Positions 32,701-43,588 of a DNA stretch of 64,000 bases are shown here, piece by piece. Under the pieces are notes generated by a model. The model had not been told where the DNA came from. It ran no database searches and saw only the letters and a program-made list of their open reading frames with translations. Source of the stretch: Acidobacteriota bacterium (GTDB taxonomy: Bacteria > Acidobacteriota > UBA890 > WLXD01); contig WLXD01000002.1 in the NCBI GenBank assembly GCA_012103255.1, positions 868,001 to 932,000 on the forward strand, written 5' to 3'. Position 1 is the first letter of the stretch, and every line of letters starts with the position of its first letter. Position numbers and translations under genes: made by a program.

Positions 32701-35357
32701 GTCTCGCCCCGCGCGCAGCAACATTGCTGCTGAAGTTGATCCTTCGCGGCTCGGTCGGCGCCGCGGTCTTGAGCGATCTCGGCGAGGAGTTCACCGCCAG
32801 GGCTGAACGGGACGGGCTACGTCAGGCAAAGAGATGGTACTGGCGCCAAGCGCGGTGGAGCCTCGGCCCTGCGCTCCGGCTAGGCAGATCAGGCCGCGAG
32901 GGAACGCACTCGACCGGGGGCACGCTCAGGCCCGGCGGACGCGGCCCGGGCGCACGGCACGCCATTGGCTTGGGCGCGGCGATTGGGAGCCTCCGCGGAC
33001 ATCGTGCCGCGGCGTTGACAGTAGTCGTGACGCTTGGTCTCGGGATCGCCGCCGGCACCGCCGTCTTCAGCATCCTCTCGCGAGTCATCATGGAACCACT
33101 CCCCTACGCCCAGCCCGATCGGCTGGCGTTGGTTCGCGTCGACCGCCCGACCACACCGAACCACCCGCTCATGACCGGCGCGGAGTATGTGGCCGTCACC
33201 GGAATACCCGCGATCGAGCTGGCGTCCTCGGTGGCCGCAGACATGAACCTGAGTTGGGAGGCACCGGACGGGCCGAAGTCGATTGAGGCGGCCGGCATCG
33301 GAGTCGACATGCTTCGACTCCTGGGCGTGCAACCCGCGCTAGGGCGCGACTTCCGTGAAGAGGATCGCGACGGGGGCCCGAGCGCGGTGATCGCCACGTG
33401 GCGGTTCTGGCGCGACGAGCTGGCTGGCAACGCTGAGGCCATCGGGCAAAGCCTCACACTCGCGGGCCGCGCGTACACGTTGGTAGGAGTTCTCCCCGAG
33501 CACTTCGAGCTTTTTGTCGGACGCGATGCCCGGGGCGCCGAGGATGCGGCAGTCTTTTTCCCCTCACGCGTCGCGGTAGAGAACACGCGGTTCGCGACGT
33601 TCCGGGCGCTGGTTCGACTCGCCCCCGAGACGAGCCATCTCGAGGCCGAACAACAACTCGCGTTACTTCCGGCGCGACTCGCCGAACTCGACCCCGAGAT
33701 GCTGGGCGGCGAGGTGACCTACCGCTTGGTGCCGCTGCATCAAGACGAGATTGCGGACGCACGATCCGCGATCGTCGGGCTGCTTGCCGCAGGCGCGCTC
33801 GTAGTGCTGCTTACGTGTCTCAATTCCGCCGGCCTCCTGTTGGCACAGGGAGCGCGACGTGCCCCCGAATACGCCGTGCGCGCCGCCCTCGGAGCAAGTC
33901 GCGCTCGGCTTCTATCACAGTCATTGATCGAGACGGCGATCCTCACTGCCGGCGCCACGGCGGTTGGGATCACCCTCGGAGTCGTCTTCCTTCACCAGCT
34001 CCTGGCGAGAGTGCCTATTCAGATTCCCCGGATGGATGCGGTGTCCCTCGACCCGAGAGCAATCTGGCTCGCCACCGCGCTCGCGGCTCTCGTCGCAGGT
34101 GCCGCCGGCCTGCTCCCCGCCCTGCAGGCTGGAGGAGCCGACCCTCAAGCCGCATTGCGCGCCGCCGGTAGTCGCGTCGTCTCGTCCTCCAGATCCCGAT
34201 ACGGCCTGGTGATCGCACAGATCGCGGTGTCGGTTGTTCTGCTCCTGGGTTCCGGACTCATGGTCAGGACACTCCACAACCTCAGATCGGTGCCACTCGG
34301 CTACGCAACCGAGAACCTCTATACCGCGAAGGTGATCGCGCCTCGACCCGCCGAGGGCGACACGTACTGGCAGTTCTTCCAGCGCGCCCTGGAGAGTCTC
34401 GAGGAGACGCCGGGCGTCGCCGGTGCGACTGCAGTCAGCAGGACTCCCCTACTCGAGCAGAGCGATGTCGAGATCGTGAACTTCGGGCTGCGACCCGACG
34501 ATCTGGCCGCGGAACGCGCCGACCTCCGCTGGATCCTGCCGAACACTTTCGACGTACTCGGCACACCGATTCTGGAGGGTCGGAGCTTCACCTGGCAGGA
34601 AGTGCGTGATCAGAGTCCCGTGGTCGTCGTCGGCCACCAGATGGCAACCCGTTTGTGGCCCGATCGATCACCGATCGGTCAGGAGGTCTGGATCCCGCGG
34701 CGATGGGGCGGAGAGCCCGAGGCTGCGCGCGTAGTGGGCGTCGTGGCTCATGCGCGGATCGCCTCGCCGCGCGAGATCGGACGCTCACAGGCATTCAGAC
34801 CGGCAAGTCACATGAACTGGGGCGTCATGACGCTGGCCGCCCGCTCTCAGCTCCCGCCCAGTGAGGTCTTCGGCCGGATCCGCGAGGTGGCAGCGCGGAG
34901 CAACGCCCGCAACGTGTACTCACTGGCCCCGATGGCGACCATCGTGGCGGAGACCATGGCCGCGACCACCGTGGCCGCGGTGACAGTGGCCGGCCTGGGG
35001 CTCACAGCTGGGCTCGCCACGTTGATAGGGCTCTACGGCCTGCTCTCCTTCCTCATCACCAGCGAGCGCCGAGAGATCGGTCTGCGCCTCGCGCTCGGAG
35101 CACGTCCTGCAGAGATGGCCTGGCGCTATGTTGGCCGCGGGCTCATGCTCGCCGCAGTCGGGCTGGGTTTCGGCGCGATCGTCGGGACATTCCTGGGCGG
35201 ACTCGTTGAAGCGAGCTTGTTCGGGATCACGGCGCACGACCCGCTGACCTGGTTGGTGGTGTGCACGGGGTTGCTCGGAGTCGCCGCGCTGGCGGTCCTG
35301 AAACCCGCCCTCACCGCCTCCAGCATCGAACCGGTCGACGCACTTCGGTCAGAATGA
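32697..35357 (+). CDS. ADOP-type ABC transporter permease
   Basis: An 886-aa duplicated MacB/FtsX permease starting at GTG, which overlaps the PadR stop (GTGA). The prefix domain includes GAAVLSDLGEEFTARAERDG. Helices near residues 100-120 (AAALTVVVTLGLGIAAGTAV) open the first module; FtsX signatures are APEYAVRAALGASRARLLSQ and EIGLRLALGARPAEMAWRYV. It shares prefix type and plan with the ADOPs at 10660 and 14061 but is clearly diverged. No ATPase gene is nearby. The substrate is unknown. Confidence 0.92.
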   Translation: MSLAPRAATLLLKLILRGSVGAAVLSDLGEEFTARAERDGLRQAKRWYWRQARWSLGPALRLGRSGREGTHSTGGTLRPGGRGPGARHAIGLGAAIGSLRGHRAAALTVVVTLGLGIAAGTAVFSILSRVIMEPLPYAQPDRLALVRVDRPTTPNHPLMTGAEYVAVTGIPAIELASSVAADMNLSWEAPDGPKSIEAAGIGVDMLRLLGVQPALGRDFREEDRDGGPSAVIATWRFWRDELAGNAEAIGQSLTLAGRAYTLVGVLPEHFELFVGRDARGAEDAAVFFPSRVAVENTRFATFRALVRLAPETSHLEAEQQLALLPARLAELDPEMLGGEVTYRLVPLHQDEIADARSAIVGLLAAGALVVLLTCLNSAGLLLAQGARRAPEYAVRAALGASRARLLSQSLIETAILTAGATAVGITLGVVFLHQLLARVPIQIPRMDAVSLDPRAIWLATALAALVAGAAGLLPALQAGGADPQAALRAAGSRVVSSSRSRYGLVIAQIAVSVVLLLGSGLMVRTLHNLRSVPLGYATENLYTAKVIAPRPAEGDTYWQFFQRALESLEETPGVAGATAVSRTPLLEQSDVEIVNFGLRPDDLAAERADLRWILPNTFDVLGTPILEGRSFTWQEVRDQSPVVVVGHQMATRLWPDRSPIGQEVWIPRRWGGEPEAARVVGVVAHARIASPREIGRSQAFRPASHMNWGVMTLAARSQLPPSEVFGRIREVAARSNARNVYSLAPMATIVAETMAATTVAAVTVAGLGLTAGLATLIGLYGLLSFLITSERREIGLRLALGARPAEMAWRYVGRGLMLAAVGLGFGAIVGTFLGGLVEASLFGITAHDPLTWLVVCTGLLGVAALAVLKPALTASSIEPVDALRSE

Positions 35358-35405
35358 TTCCGACCGCGCCGGAACGGCCCCCAGCGGCGCGCCGTTGCCA
35401 TACAT

Positions 35406-35436
35406 CGGAAATCGATGTACTATGCATCGAATTCCG
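35406..35436. promoter_or_regulatory. 14-bp inverted repeat before the PadR of the HAAS-like cluster
   Basis: CGGAAATCGATGTA at 35406 and TGCATCGAATTCCG at 35423 match as inverted repeats at 12 of 14 positions around a 3-base centre. The site is 27 bases before the PadR ATG (35464). ATGTACTATGCAT at the centre resembles PadR operators described in other bacteria. Confidence 0.62.
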
Positions 35437-35463
35437 AGGCAACGATCTACCGGACCTCCAGCG

Positions 35464-35775
35464 ATGAATCTCAAAGGCACACTGCCCGTGTTGATCCTCC
35501 AGGTGCTCAGCACCGGGGACAAGCACGGCTATGCCATCGCGCAGGAGATCAAACAGCGCTCCGAGGGCTCCCTCGACTTCAAGGAAGGCAGCCTCTACCC
35601 CGCGCTGCACGCCCAGGAGCAGAAGGGACTGATCCAGTCCATGGAGACCCAATGCGACGGCCGTCGGCGCCGGTCCTACCGCCTCACCAAGGCCGGCATC
35701 GAAGCCTTGGAGTCGCAGCGCAGCGAATGGCGTCAGCTCTCCGGTGCCGTGTCCGACATCCTGGGAACGACCTGA
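35464..35775 (+). CDS. PadR family transcriptional regulator
   Basis: A 103-aa PadR protein with typical motifs: LKGTLPVLILQVLSTGDKHG, YAIAQEIKQRSEGSLDFKEG, SLYPALHAQEQKGLIQSMET and the wing GRRRRSYRLTKAGIEALESQ. This is a classic PadR sequence, closer to lmrR/padR types than the other four here. ATG 35464 follows GGACCTCCAGCG; upstream starts would cover the palindrome. The stop TGA is joined to the next start (TGATG), making it the first gene of a five-gene operon with four HAAS-like membrane proteins. Confidence 0.92.
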   Translation: MNLKGTLPVLILQVLSTGDKHGYAIAQEIKQRSEGSLDFKEGSLYPALHAQEQKGLIQSMETQCDGRRRRSYRLTKAGIEALESQRSEWRQLSGAVSDILGTT

Positions 35776-36464
35776 TGCTGCCAGACGCCCAAAGACGCGT
35801 GCTCGAACGCTGGTATCTGGATGCCTGGCTGATCGCCGCCACGCGTGGCCTGGCGCAGGAATCGTACGACCGGGTCCGCAAGGAGATCGCGGATCACTTC
35901 CATCAGGGTCTCGACGATGGAGTGGCTCGCGGCCTTGAACCGGCCGATGCGGCCGAGGCCGCGATCGAAGGACTCGGCCCGGCTCGCGCAGCACGGCGTT
36001 CCTTCCGGCGGACTTACCTCACCACGACGCAGGCCAATCTTATTCGGAGCTTCTCCGGGCACGGCAGTCCGGACGACTCATTCGGCTGGTGGAGACGTCG
36101 TTCGCGAATAGTCCTCGCTTTCTGCATCTCCGCAATCACCGTGCTGTTAGCACTTTCCACGCCATCGACAGAGCGGTTGCAAGGCGTCGACCTGCTCTTG
36201 ATCTGCGCGACCTGTCTCGGCGCCCTGGCGATCTCTTTCGTGCCGAGGATCTTCCGGTCGGGGCGGGCGCGCGAGGCCATCCTGCTCGGCGTCGTCGCCG
36301 AAGCGTTCGTCTGGGGTGGATATCTGTTCACAGTTGTCGATGAGAACCGAGCCTTTGCTACCGGGTCGTTGGCGGTCCTGCTGATCGCGTTTGCTGTCGG
36401 TGTAGTTCCGATATTCCGCAAACTCGGCCCTGCCCTCGCCACTGACGCGACCGATCCCAGATGA
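35775..36464 (+). CDS. HAAS-like/permease-prefix membrane protein, copy 1 of 4
   Basis: A 229-aa protein. The N-terminal soluble domain (about residues 10-90) has the pattern seen in all four copies: LDAWLIAATRGLAQESYDRV, RKEIADHFHQGLDDGV, AAIEGLGPARAARRSFRRTY, LTTTQANLIRSF. It resembles the HAAS (DUF1700-like)/permease-prefix domains linked with PadR regulators and ADOPs. About four membrane helices follow (near 110-130, 133-150, 163-182 and 190-210). No catalytic residues are seen. The PadR stop joins its start and its own stop overlaps copy 2 (ATGA). It is a likely partner or target of the PadR protein. Confidence 0.8.
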   Translation: MLPDAQRRVLERWYLDAWLIAATRGLAQESYDRVRKEIADHFHQGLDDGVARGLEPADAAEAAIEGLGPARAARRSFRRTYLTTTQANLIRSFSGHGSPDDSFGWWRRRSRIVLAFCISAITVLLALSTPSTERLQGVDLLLICATCLGALAISFVPRIFRSGRAREAILLGVVAEAFVWGGYLFTVVDENRAFATGSLAVLLIAFAVGVVPIFRKLGPALATDATDPR

Positions 36465-37189
36465 GCGAGTTGGGCACCGTGACGACCCCCGGCGCCGAAC
36501 GACGGCGGCTGGAGCACGAGGCGCTCGACCCCTGGCTGGTCTCGGCTACACGAGGGCTGACGGACGAGTCATACGACCGAGTCAGGACCGAGGTCACCGA
36601 TCACTTTCACGAAGCGCTAGACGCGGCTTCGGCTGCCGGCGTGGAGCCGAACGTTGCCGCTCACGAGGTCGTCGCTGCCTTGGGCTCGGCTCGTGCCGCT
36701 CGGCGACAGTTTCGACGCACCTACCTTACGACCTCCGACGACCAACTCATTCGAAGCTTCGTGCAGCCCACGCCCGCGATCCGCTGGGGCATCGTCAATC
36801 GGTTCTCCGTTGGCCCGCGACTCGCCACCGTTGCTGCGTGCTTCCTGTTGATGAATGTCGGCCAGATGCCGCCACCGCATCTCGCCTGGCACTGGACCGC
36901 CCTCGTCCCTCACCTTCTTGCGACGGCCGTCGGGGTCATGTTCCTAGCCGTTGCTCCGGGGTACTTCCGCCGAGGACGCCAGCGCGCGGCGCTCGCCGTA
37001 GGCGGCGTCGGCGAGCTGATCATCTGGTCGGCCTACTTTGCGGCGTTCGGACGTCATGCCCTTGGCTGGCTCATGGCTGTCCTTGCGGCGACCCTCTGTT
37101 TCCTGGCCCTGACGGTAGGGCGAGCCGCGTGGAAGCTACCGCCTGGGCTGACAAACACTGACGGAGTCGATTCCGAGGCAAGCTCATGA
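36461..37189 (+). CDS. HAAS-like membrane protein, copy 2 of 4
   Basis: A 242-aa paralogue. The shared domain is at about residues 15-100: LDPWLVSATRGLTDESYDRV, RTEVTDHFHEALDAASAAGV, VVAALGSARAARRQFRRTYL. Four hydrophobic helices follow, with a more proline-rich loop before them (FVQPTPAIRWGIVNRF). It has a slightly longer leader than the other copies. The starts and stops overlap by four bases on both sides, so expression should be stoichiometric with its neighbours. Confidence 0.78.
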   Translation: MSELGTVTTPGAERRRLEHEALDPWLVSATRGLTDESYDRVRTEVTDHFHEALDAASAAGVEPNVAAHEVVAALGSARAARRQFRRTYLTTSDDQLIRSFVQPTPAIRWGIVNRFSVGPRLATVAACFLLMNVGQMPPPHLAWHWTALVPHLLATAVGVMFLAVAPGYFRRGRQRAALAVGGVGELIIWSAYFAAFGRHALGWLMAVLAATLCFLALTVGRAAWKLPPGLTNTDGVDSEASS

Positions 37190-37881
37190 CGCCGATCGAT
37201 GACACGCGTGACGCGAGGGCCGGCCGGCTAGCGCTCACGGCGCATCGCCTTGAGCCGTGGCTCAAGGAGGCCACGAAGGGGTTGTCGGAGGAAGCCACCC
37301 GTCGGGTGAGACAGGAGATCACCGATCACTTCCACCTTGCCTTCGACGCCGCGGTCGACCAGGGCATCGAGGTATCCGAAGCGAGCGCGGCAGCCGTCGA
37401 CTCGTTGGGCCCAGCCCGCAGCGCCCGGCGCGCCTTTCGGCGCACGCACCTCACGAGTCGCCAGGCCGAGTTCGTACGGTCCTTCACGGCAGGGAATGCG
37501 AAGAACGCCATGGGCCTCTCACTGGCGTGGGCTCGCATTCTGGCGATGAGCCTGCTCTATTTCGCCTACGTGGCGCAGAAAACCAAACCGCCGTACGCGC
37601 CGTTCGACCTCTGGTTCATAGCCGGAGTTTTTGCCGGCCTGGCCGGGCTAGCCGGAGCACCGGCCATATCTCGCTGGGGTCACCAACGAGCGGCTGTGGC
37701 CGTCGGGGCGATATCGGAAGTCGGGCTGTTCGCGAGCTTCCTGCTGGCACAAATTGGCGTGGGCGGGGATGTCGCCAGAGCTGGTCTGGTCGTCCTGATC
37801 CTGGCTCCCGCGGTTAACCTCGCACGCGTGCTGCCAAAACTTCCTGATGGCATGGCAACCGGCGATTCGGCGCCGCAATGA
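37186..37881 (+). CDS. HAAS-like membrane protein, copy 3 of 4
   Basis: A 231-aa paralogue and the most diverged: LEPWLKEATKGLSEEATRRV, RQEITDHFHLAFDAAVDQGI, AAVDSLGPARSARRAFRRTH, LTSRQAEFVRSFTAGNAKNA. The conserved ESYDRVR becomes EEATRRVR and TYLT becomes THLT. Four helices follow, but with a shorter C-terminal tail. Four-base ATGA overlaps connect it to copies 2 and 4. Confidence 0.78.
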   Translation: MTPIDDTRDARAGRLALTAHRLEPWLKEATKGLSEEATRRVRQEITDHFHLAFDAAVDQGIEVSEASAAAVDSLGPARSARRAFRRTHLTSRQAEFVRSFTAGNAKNAMGLSLAWARILAMSLLYFAYVAQKTKPPYAPFDLWFIAGVFAGLAGLAGAPAISRWGHQRAAVAVGAISEVGLFASFLLAQIGVGGDVARAGLVVLILAPAVNLARVLPKLPDGMATGDSAPQ

Positions 37882-38570
37882 GCCTCGACCGCGGCATGCT
37901 GAACCCCGGCGAACGTCCGCTGCTGACTGCGCAGTATCTCGACGTATGGCTGATCAAGGCGACCAAAGGACTTGTACGGGAATCTTACGACCGGGTCCGC
38001 GAGGAGATCGTCGATCACTTCAACGAGGCGCTGGATACCGGTGTCGACAGCGGGTTATCGCCGGACGCGGCAGCCCAGCGAGCCGTCGACGCACTTGGGC
38101 CCCCGCGTGCGGCGCGCCGACAGTTCCGACGAACCTATCTGACAAAGACGCAGGCCGGACTCGTCCGCAGTTTCGCGGCCCTCCCCGACCGCGAGAAGCC
38201 AGGCTGGATACGGCAGCATTCCCGGTTGGTTCTCGGCATCGCCTTGACGCTGATCACGAGCATCGCAGTGTTGGTCGACCCTGGTCCGGGACGATCGCAA
38301 TCATTCGGCCTGATCTGCGTCGCCGTGATGGCCCTCGGGGCAATTGCTCTGTCGCTTGCGCCACGGGTGTTCCGCAGTGGGCGTGAACGTACGGCGGTTG
38401 TGCTCGGCTCGAGCGCCGAGGCCGCGGTGTGGGGCGGCTACTTGCTCGCGTTCAGCCAGGGGAGCAGCCCACACAGCTGGCTTCTGGCTCTCCTGCTCGT
38501 TGTGTTGGCGGTGACCGTCGCGCCGGTCTTATCGAAGCTGCCAAGGCACGCGCCAGCGAGCAAGGACTAG
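37878..38570 (+). CDS. HAAS-like membrane protein, copy 4 of 4
   Basis: A 230-aa paralogue closest to copy 1: LDVWLIKATKGLVRESYDRV, REEIVDHFNEALDTGVDSGL, AVDALGPPRAARRQFRRTYL, TKTQAGLVRSFAALPD. The last part is four hydrophobic helices. It is the last gene of the PadR operon; its stop overlaps the stop of coxD on the other strand by four bases, so no terminator space exists between the two operons. Confidence 0.78.
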   Translation: MSLDRGMLNPGERPLLTAQYLDVWLIKATKGLVRESYDRVREEIVDHFNEALDTGVDSGLSPDAAAQRAVDALGPPRAARRQFRRTYLTKTQAGLVRSFAALPDREKPGWIRQHSRLVLGIALTLITSIAVLVDPGPGRSQSFGLICVAVMALGAIALSLAPRVFRSGRERTAVVLGSSAEAAVWGGYLLAFSQGSSPHSWLLALLLVVLAVTVAPVLSKLPRHAPASKD

Positions 38571-38941
38571 CCCAGCTCGCTGGACCTCGGAGCTTCTACA
38601 GCGGCCTGCCAGGCGTTGGGCGCGGGTTCCCAGTTGCGGCCGACGTAATCGCCGACGGTGATTCCTATGAGGACCAGGAACCAGGCGATGCCCGCGAAGA
38701 TGAAGATCCACACGAGGCGTGAGCCGTACTTCACGTGCATGAACCAGACCACCACCAGCGTGGCCTTGGCCGAGGCGATGAGGAGTGCCAGGGGCGTGTG
38801 GAGCCAGCTGTACTCACCCAGGTCGAAGACGGCGACCCAGACCGTGAGCGCCGTGCCGATCATCAGCGCGCCGAAGATCGCCAGGTAGATGCTCAGCGGG
38901 ACGATGTGCGGTTCGTCGTGTGCATGTGCGTCGTGCGACAT
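38567..38941 (-). CDS. coxD: Cytochrome c oxidase subunit IV (caa3 type)
   Basis: A 124-aa protein with three membrane helices: IVPLSIYLAIFGALMIGTAL, HTPLALLIASAKATLVVVWF and WIFIFAGIAWFLVLIGITVG. The pattern ASAKATLVVVWFMHVKYG identifies the prokaryotic subunit IV of caa3 and bo-type oxidases. A histidine-rich leader (SHDAHAHDEPH) precedes it. It is the last gene of the oxidase cluster, nine bases after coxC. Confidence 0.88.
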   Translation of the reverse strand: MSHDAHAHDEPHIVPLSIYLAIFGALMIGTALTVWVAVFDLGEYSWLHTPLALLIASAKATLVVVWFMHVKYGSRLVWIFIFAGIAWFLVLIGITVGDYVGRNWEPAPNAWQAAVEAPRSSELG

Positions 38942-38950
38942 CGTGCCCTC

Positions 38951-39667
38951 CTAGTGGCCAGCACCGGCGCCCGCGCCGAACAGGTAAAGAAGCGGGAACA
39001 GGAATATCCACACGATGTCGACGAAGTGCCAGTAGAGGCCTGTCATCTCGATGGGCGAGAAGTAGGCAGCACTGAAGTCACCGCGCCACGAGCGGATCGT
39101 CAGCCAGATCATCCAGCCGATCCCGAGGATCATGTGGAGCGCATGGATCCCGGTCATCGTGAAGTAGAACGAGAAGAACAGGTGCACCTGGTTGGCCATG
39201 GGCCCGTCGTACTGGAAGTACTTGCCCGGCACGTGGTGCTCGACCCACTTGTGCTCGTACTCGATTCCCTTGATCACGAGGAAGGCGCCACCGAAAACCA
39301 TGGTGGCAATGAGCAACCCGACCAGCAGCTTCGTCTTGCTCATCTGCGCGGCGCGAACGGCCAACGCCATGGTCAGGCTCGAGAAGATCAGGATGATCGT
39401 GTTGATCGTGCCCATTTGCACGTCGAGGTGACTCGCACCTTCCGCGAACGCGTCGTGGAATAGATAGCGGCACACCGCGTACGCCGTGAGCACACCGCCA
39501 AAGAACATGACTTCGGTGAGCAGGAAGAGCCACATCCCGAGAGCTGCCGACTCGTTCTGCTGCGCCATGTCATCGAAATGGTGCTGCAGCGGGCCGTGAT
39601 CGTTATCCATCTCCGGCATGCTGCCGGTGATGACCGCGGCCGTTACTGGGCCGTGACGCTGAGACAT
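38951..39667 (-). CDS. coxC: Cytochrome c oxidase subunit III
   Basis: A 238-aa protein of about five helices. The conserved family signatures are [40 protein letters not shown] and [20 protein letters not shown]. Its size fits the five-helix form found in caa3 oxidases. It lies between coxA and coxD with a three-base gap to coxA, so it belongs to the same operon. Confidence 0.93.
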   Translation of the reverse strand: MSQRHGPVTAAVITGSMPEMDNDHGPLQHHFDDMAQQNESAALGMWLFLLTEVMFFGGVLTAYAVCRYLFHDAFAEGASHLDVQMGTINTIILIFSSLTMALAVRAAQMSKTKLLVGLLIATMVFGGAFLVIKGIEYEHKWVEHHVPGKYFQYDGPMANQVHLFFSFYFTMTGIHALHMILGIGWMIWLTIRSWRGDFSAAYFSPIEMTGLYWHFVDIVWIFLFPLLYLFGAGAGAGH

Positions 39668-39670
39668 CGG

Positions 39671-41373
<1,703 letters not shown>

Positions 41374-41377
<4 letters not shown>

Positions 41378-42360
41378 TGTCCCGCCTCCCCGGCCGCCGC
41401 GGCGCCGGTTGCGCCGGCCGCAGCCGGATCTCCAAGCGAACGAATGTAGGCGACGAGTTGCAAGACACCTTCCTCTGAAATCTGGCCGCGATAGGTCGGC
41501 ATGATTGCGTCGTAGCCGGCAACGATATTGGTCGCCGGCTCGAGAATTGACTCGCGCAGGTACGACTCGTCAGCGGTCACTGAGCCGCCGCCAGCCAACG
41601 AGACTTCGGAGTTGTAGACCCCGGTGAGGGATGGGCCTCGTGCGCCTGCCTGGTCGCCATGACAAGTTGCGCATCCGAGTTGCCCGAAAAGGCGCTCGCC
41701 AGCGTCAGTTAGCGATTCCCCTGCCCCCCCACCGCCAAGCCACACCTGATACTCGTTGGGCTCCATCACGATGATGCTGCCCCCCATCCCGGCGTGCTCG
41801 GTGCCGCAGTACTCGGTGCAGAAGAGGTGGAAGGTGCCTGTCTTCGTCGCCTCGAACCACATCGTGGTGTAGCGCCCCGGCAGGACGTCCTGCTTCACCC
41901 GGAACGCTGGCACCGAGAAACTGTGGATCACATCCTCTGACGTCATGGTCAGCTTGATCGGCTGGCCGACCGGGATGTGGAGCTCGTTGATCTCGCGCGG
42001 ACCTTCCTGATGCTGAATCTTCCACATCCACTGCTTGCCCACCACGAAGATCTCGAGCGGCTCGATCGGTGGGGTCCGCATGCGGAAGAACAGGTCGGTT
42101 CCCCACACGAAAAACGACATCACGATGAGCAGCGGGATGACGGTCCAGACCAGCTCCAGCGCGGTGCTGCCATGAATCTGCGGCGGCGGGCCGTCGCCGG
42201 GCTTGCGGCGATACAGCACCGCGAGAACCGCGAGCGCAACAGCGATACCGACGGCGAAGAACACCGAGATGGCGGTGATATAGGCGAAGAGCAGATCAAG
42301 CTCGCCGGAGACCGTCGAAGCGCTCGGCGGTAGAAGCGGCGGCAGCTGTGAGCCGTTCAC
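41374..42360 (-). CDS. coxB: Cytochrome c oxidase subunit II with fused cytochrome c (caa3)
   Basis: A 328-aa subunit with two N-terminal helices (about 22-50 and 68-90), a CuA cupredoxin domain and a C-terminal cytochrome c. CuA ligands are His146, Cys181, Glu183, Cys185, His189 and Met192 ([14 protein letters not shown]). The haem c site is CATCH (230-234). The presence of this domain makes it a caa3-type enzyme that can take electrons directly from ActE or ActA. It overlaps sco upstream and coxA downstream by four bases. Confidence 0.96.
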
Positions 42361-43178
42361 TTGGCCCCTCCAGCAAGAGCTTCGGGCTCCACCCGCTCGC
42401 GACGCAGGCTGAGTCCAATGAAACCAAAGAGCATGAGAACCGTGAGAACACCGGCGGTGCGGAGGGCGGCCCAGATTGCGAAGCCGTACTTCCCACTCAC
42501 CGGGTCGTACCGGTAGCAGAGCAACTTCACCTGATCGACCAGGGTGCCAATCGCGCCGTTGGACGCCTCGACCAGGCCCAGGCGCAGATCCCGTGCCGGG
42601 TACTCAATGCCGTAGTAGTAGCGGGAGAGCTCGCCGTCAGGGGTCGCTACCATGATGGCGGCGCCGTGGGCGTACTCGTCAGCGATCTCGTCGTACACGT
42701 ATCGGAAGCCGACGACTTCGGCGAGTTCGTCGATTGCCGCCTGGTCACCGGTCAGAGTGTGCCAGCCATCGGCCACGGCCTGGTCAGTGCGCCCGAGACG
42801 CGCGAGGTACTCGATCTTCTTCCCCGCTGCGATCTCGTGGCTCTCGGTCGCATCGATACTGACCGTGACGATCTGGAAGTCATGACCCGGATCGAGACCC
42901 AGAATCCGAAGATTCGAGATCAGGCCTTCGGTCGAAACGCCGCACAGCATGGGGCATTCGTAGTAGACCAGCGACAGAATCACGGGACGATCTGTGAAGT
43001 AGTCACCGAGTCGTACCGTCTCTCCGGTCTCGTCGACGAACTGCAGGTCCATCGGCAACTGCGAACCGAGATTCTGGTCAATACCCACGCGAGCCGCGAG
43101 CTCCTGCGGGTCCATGTTCTGAGCATAGGCGGCCGTCGTGAGGAGAAGAGCCGATGCTGTGATCAGAAACTTCTTCAT
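42357..43178 (-). CDS. SCO1/SenC-type copper chaperone
   Basis: A 273-aa protein with a signal peptide (FLITASALLLTTAAYAQ) and a thioredoxin-like fold. The copper-binding motif is CPMLC (in LSLVYYECPMLCGVS), with the distal His in EYAHGAAIMV. A C-terminal transmembrane helix (about 237-257) anchors it. Sco proteins load CuA of subunit II, whose gene lies next downstream. The ends overlap the neighbours by four bases. Confidence 0.92.
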   Translation of the reverse strand: MKKFLITASALLLTTAAYAQNMDPQELAARVGIDQNLGSQLPMDLQFVDETGETVRLGDYFTDRPVILSLVYYECPMLCGVSTEGLISNLRILGLDPGHDFQIVTVSIDATESHEIAAGKKIEYLARLGRTDQAVADGWHTLTGDQAAIDELAEVVGFRYVYDEIADEYAHGAAIMVATPDGELSRYYYGIEYPARDLRLGLVEASNGAIGTLVDQVKLLCYRYDPVSGKYGFAIWAALRTAGVLTVLMLFGFIGLSLRRERVEPEALAGGAK

Positions 43179-43588
43179 TCCTGCACCTCCGCGGCGCCCC
43201 GATACGGCAGGCCACGTTCTGTGAGCAATTCCATCGCGCGCTCCACCGGAATACGCGCAACGCCACCCTGTCGGTCGACCCAGGTATAGGTCGAGGCCTG
43301 CATCTCACGCAGCGCATCCAGCCGGGCGCGAACTTCGTTGGGCGTGTTCTCGAGACGTGGTTCAGGCGCCGTAATGTCGGTTTCGATGAGCGGTGACGGC
43401 GCAGCCTGACTGCCCGCCACACGGGCATCCAGAACGTCCCACATGAGCGCCATCGCAACGGCAGCCGCCGCAGTCACCACCACGAACACCACGAGTCCCC
43501 AGAACAGCGTCTTGATGCTCAGGTCGCTCTGCTCATGACCGCGCTCGAGAGACTCGGCCGAGATCTCGTGCTGCTTGGGAGCGCTCAT
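43175..43588 (-). CDS. Membrane-anchored protein in act-cox operon
   Basis: A 137-aa protein with one transmembrane helix (LFWGLVVFVVVTAAAAVAMA) and a periplasmic domain of about 80 residues: DITAPEPRLENTPNEVRARL, MQASTYTWVDRQGGVARIPV, ERAMELLTERGLPYRG. No cofactor motif is visible. Such small proteins are found between the act and cox genes in some bacteria. The WVDRQGGVARIPVERAM phrase recalls small subunits linked to oxidase assembly. It overlaps actF and sco by four bases each. Confidence 0.75.
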   Translation of the reverse strand: MSAPKQHEISAESLERGHEQSDLSIKTLFWGLVVFVVVTAAAAVAMALMWDVLDARVAGSQAAPSPLIETDITAPEPRLENTPNEVRARLDALREMQASTYTWVDRQGGVARIPVERAMELLTERGLPYRGAAEVQE

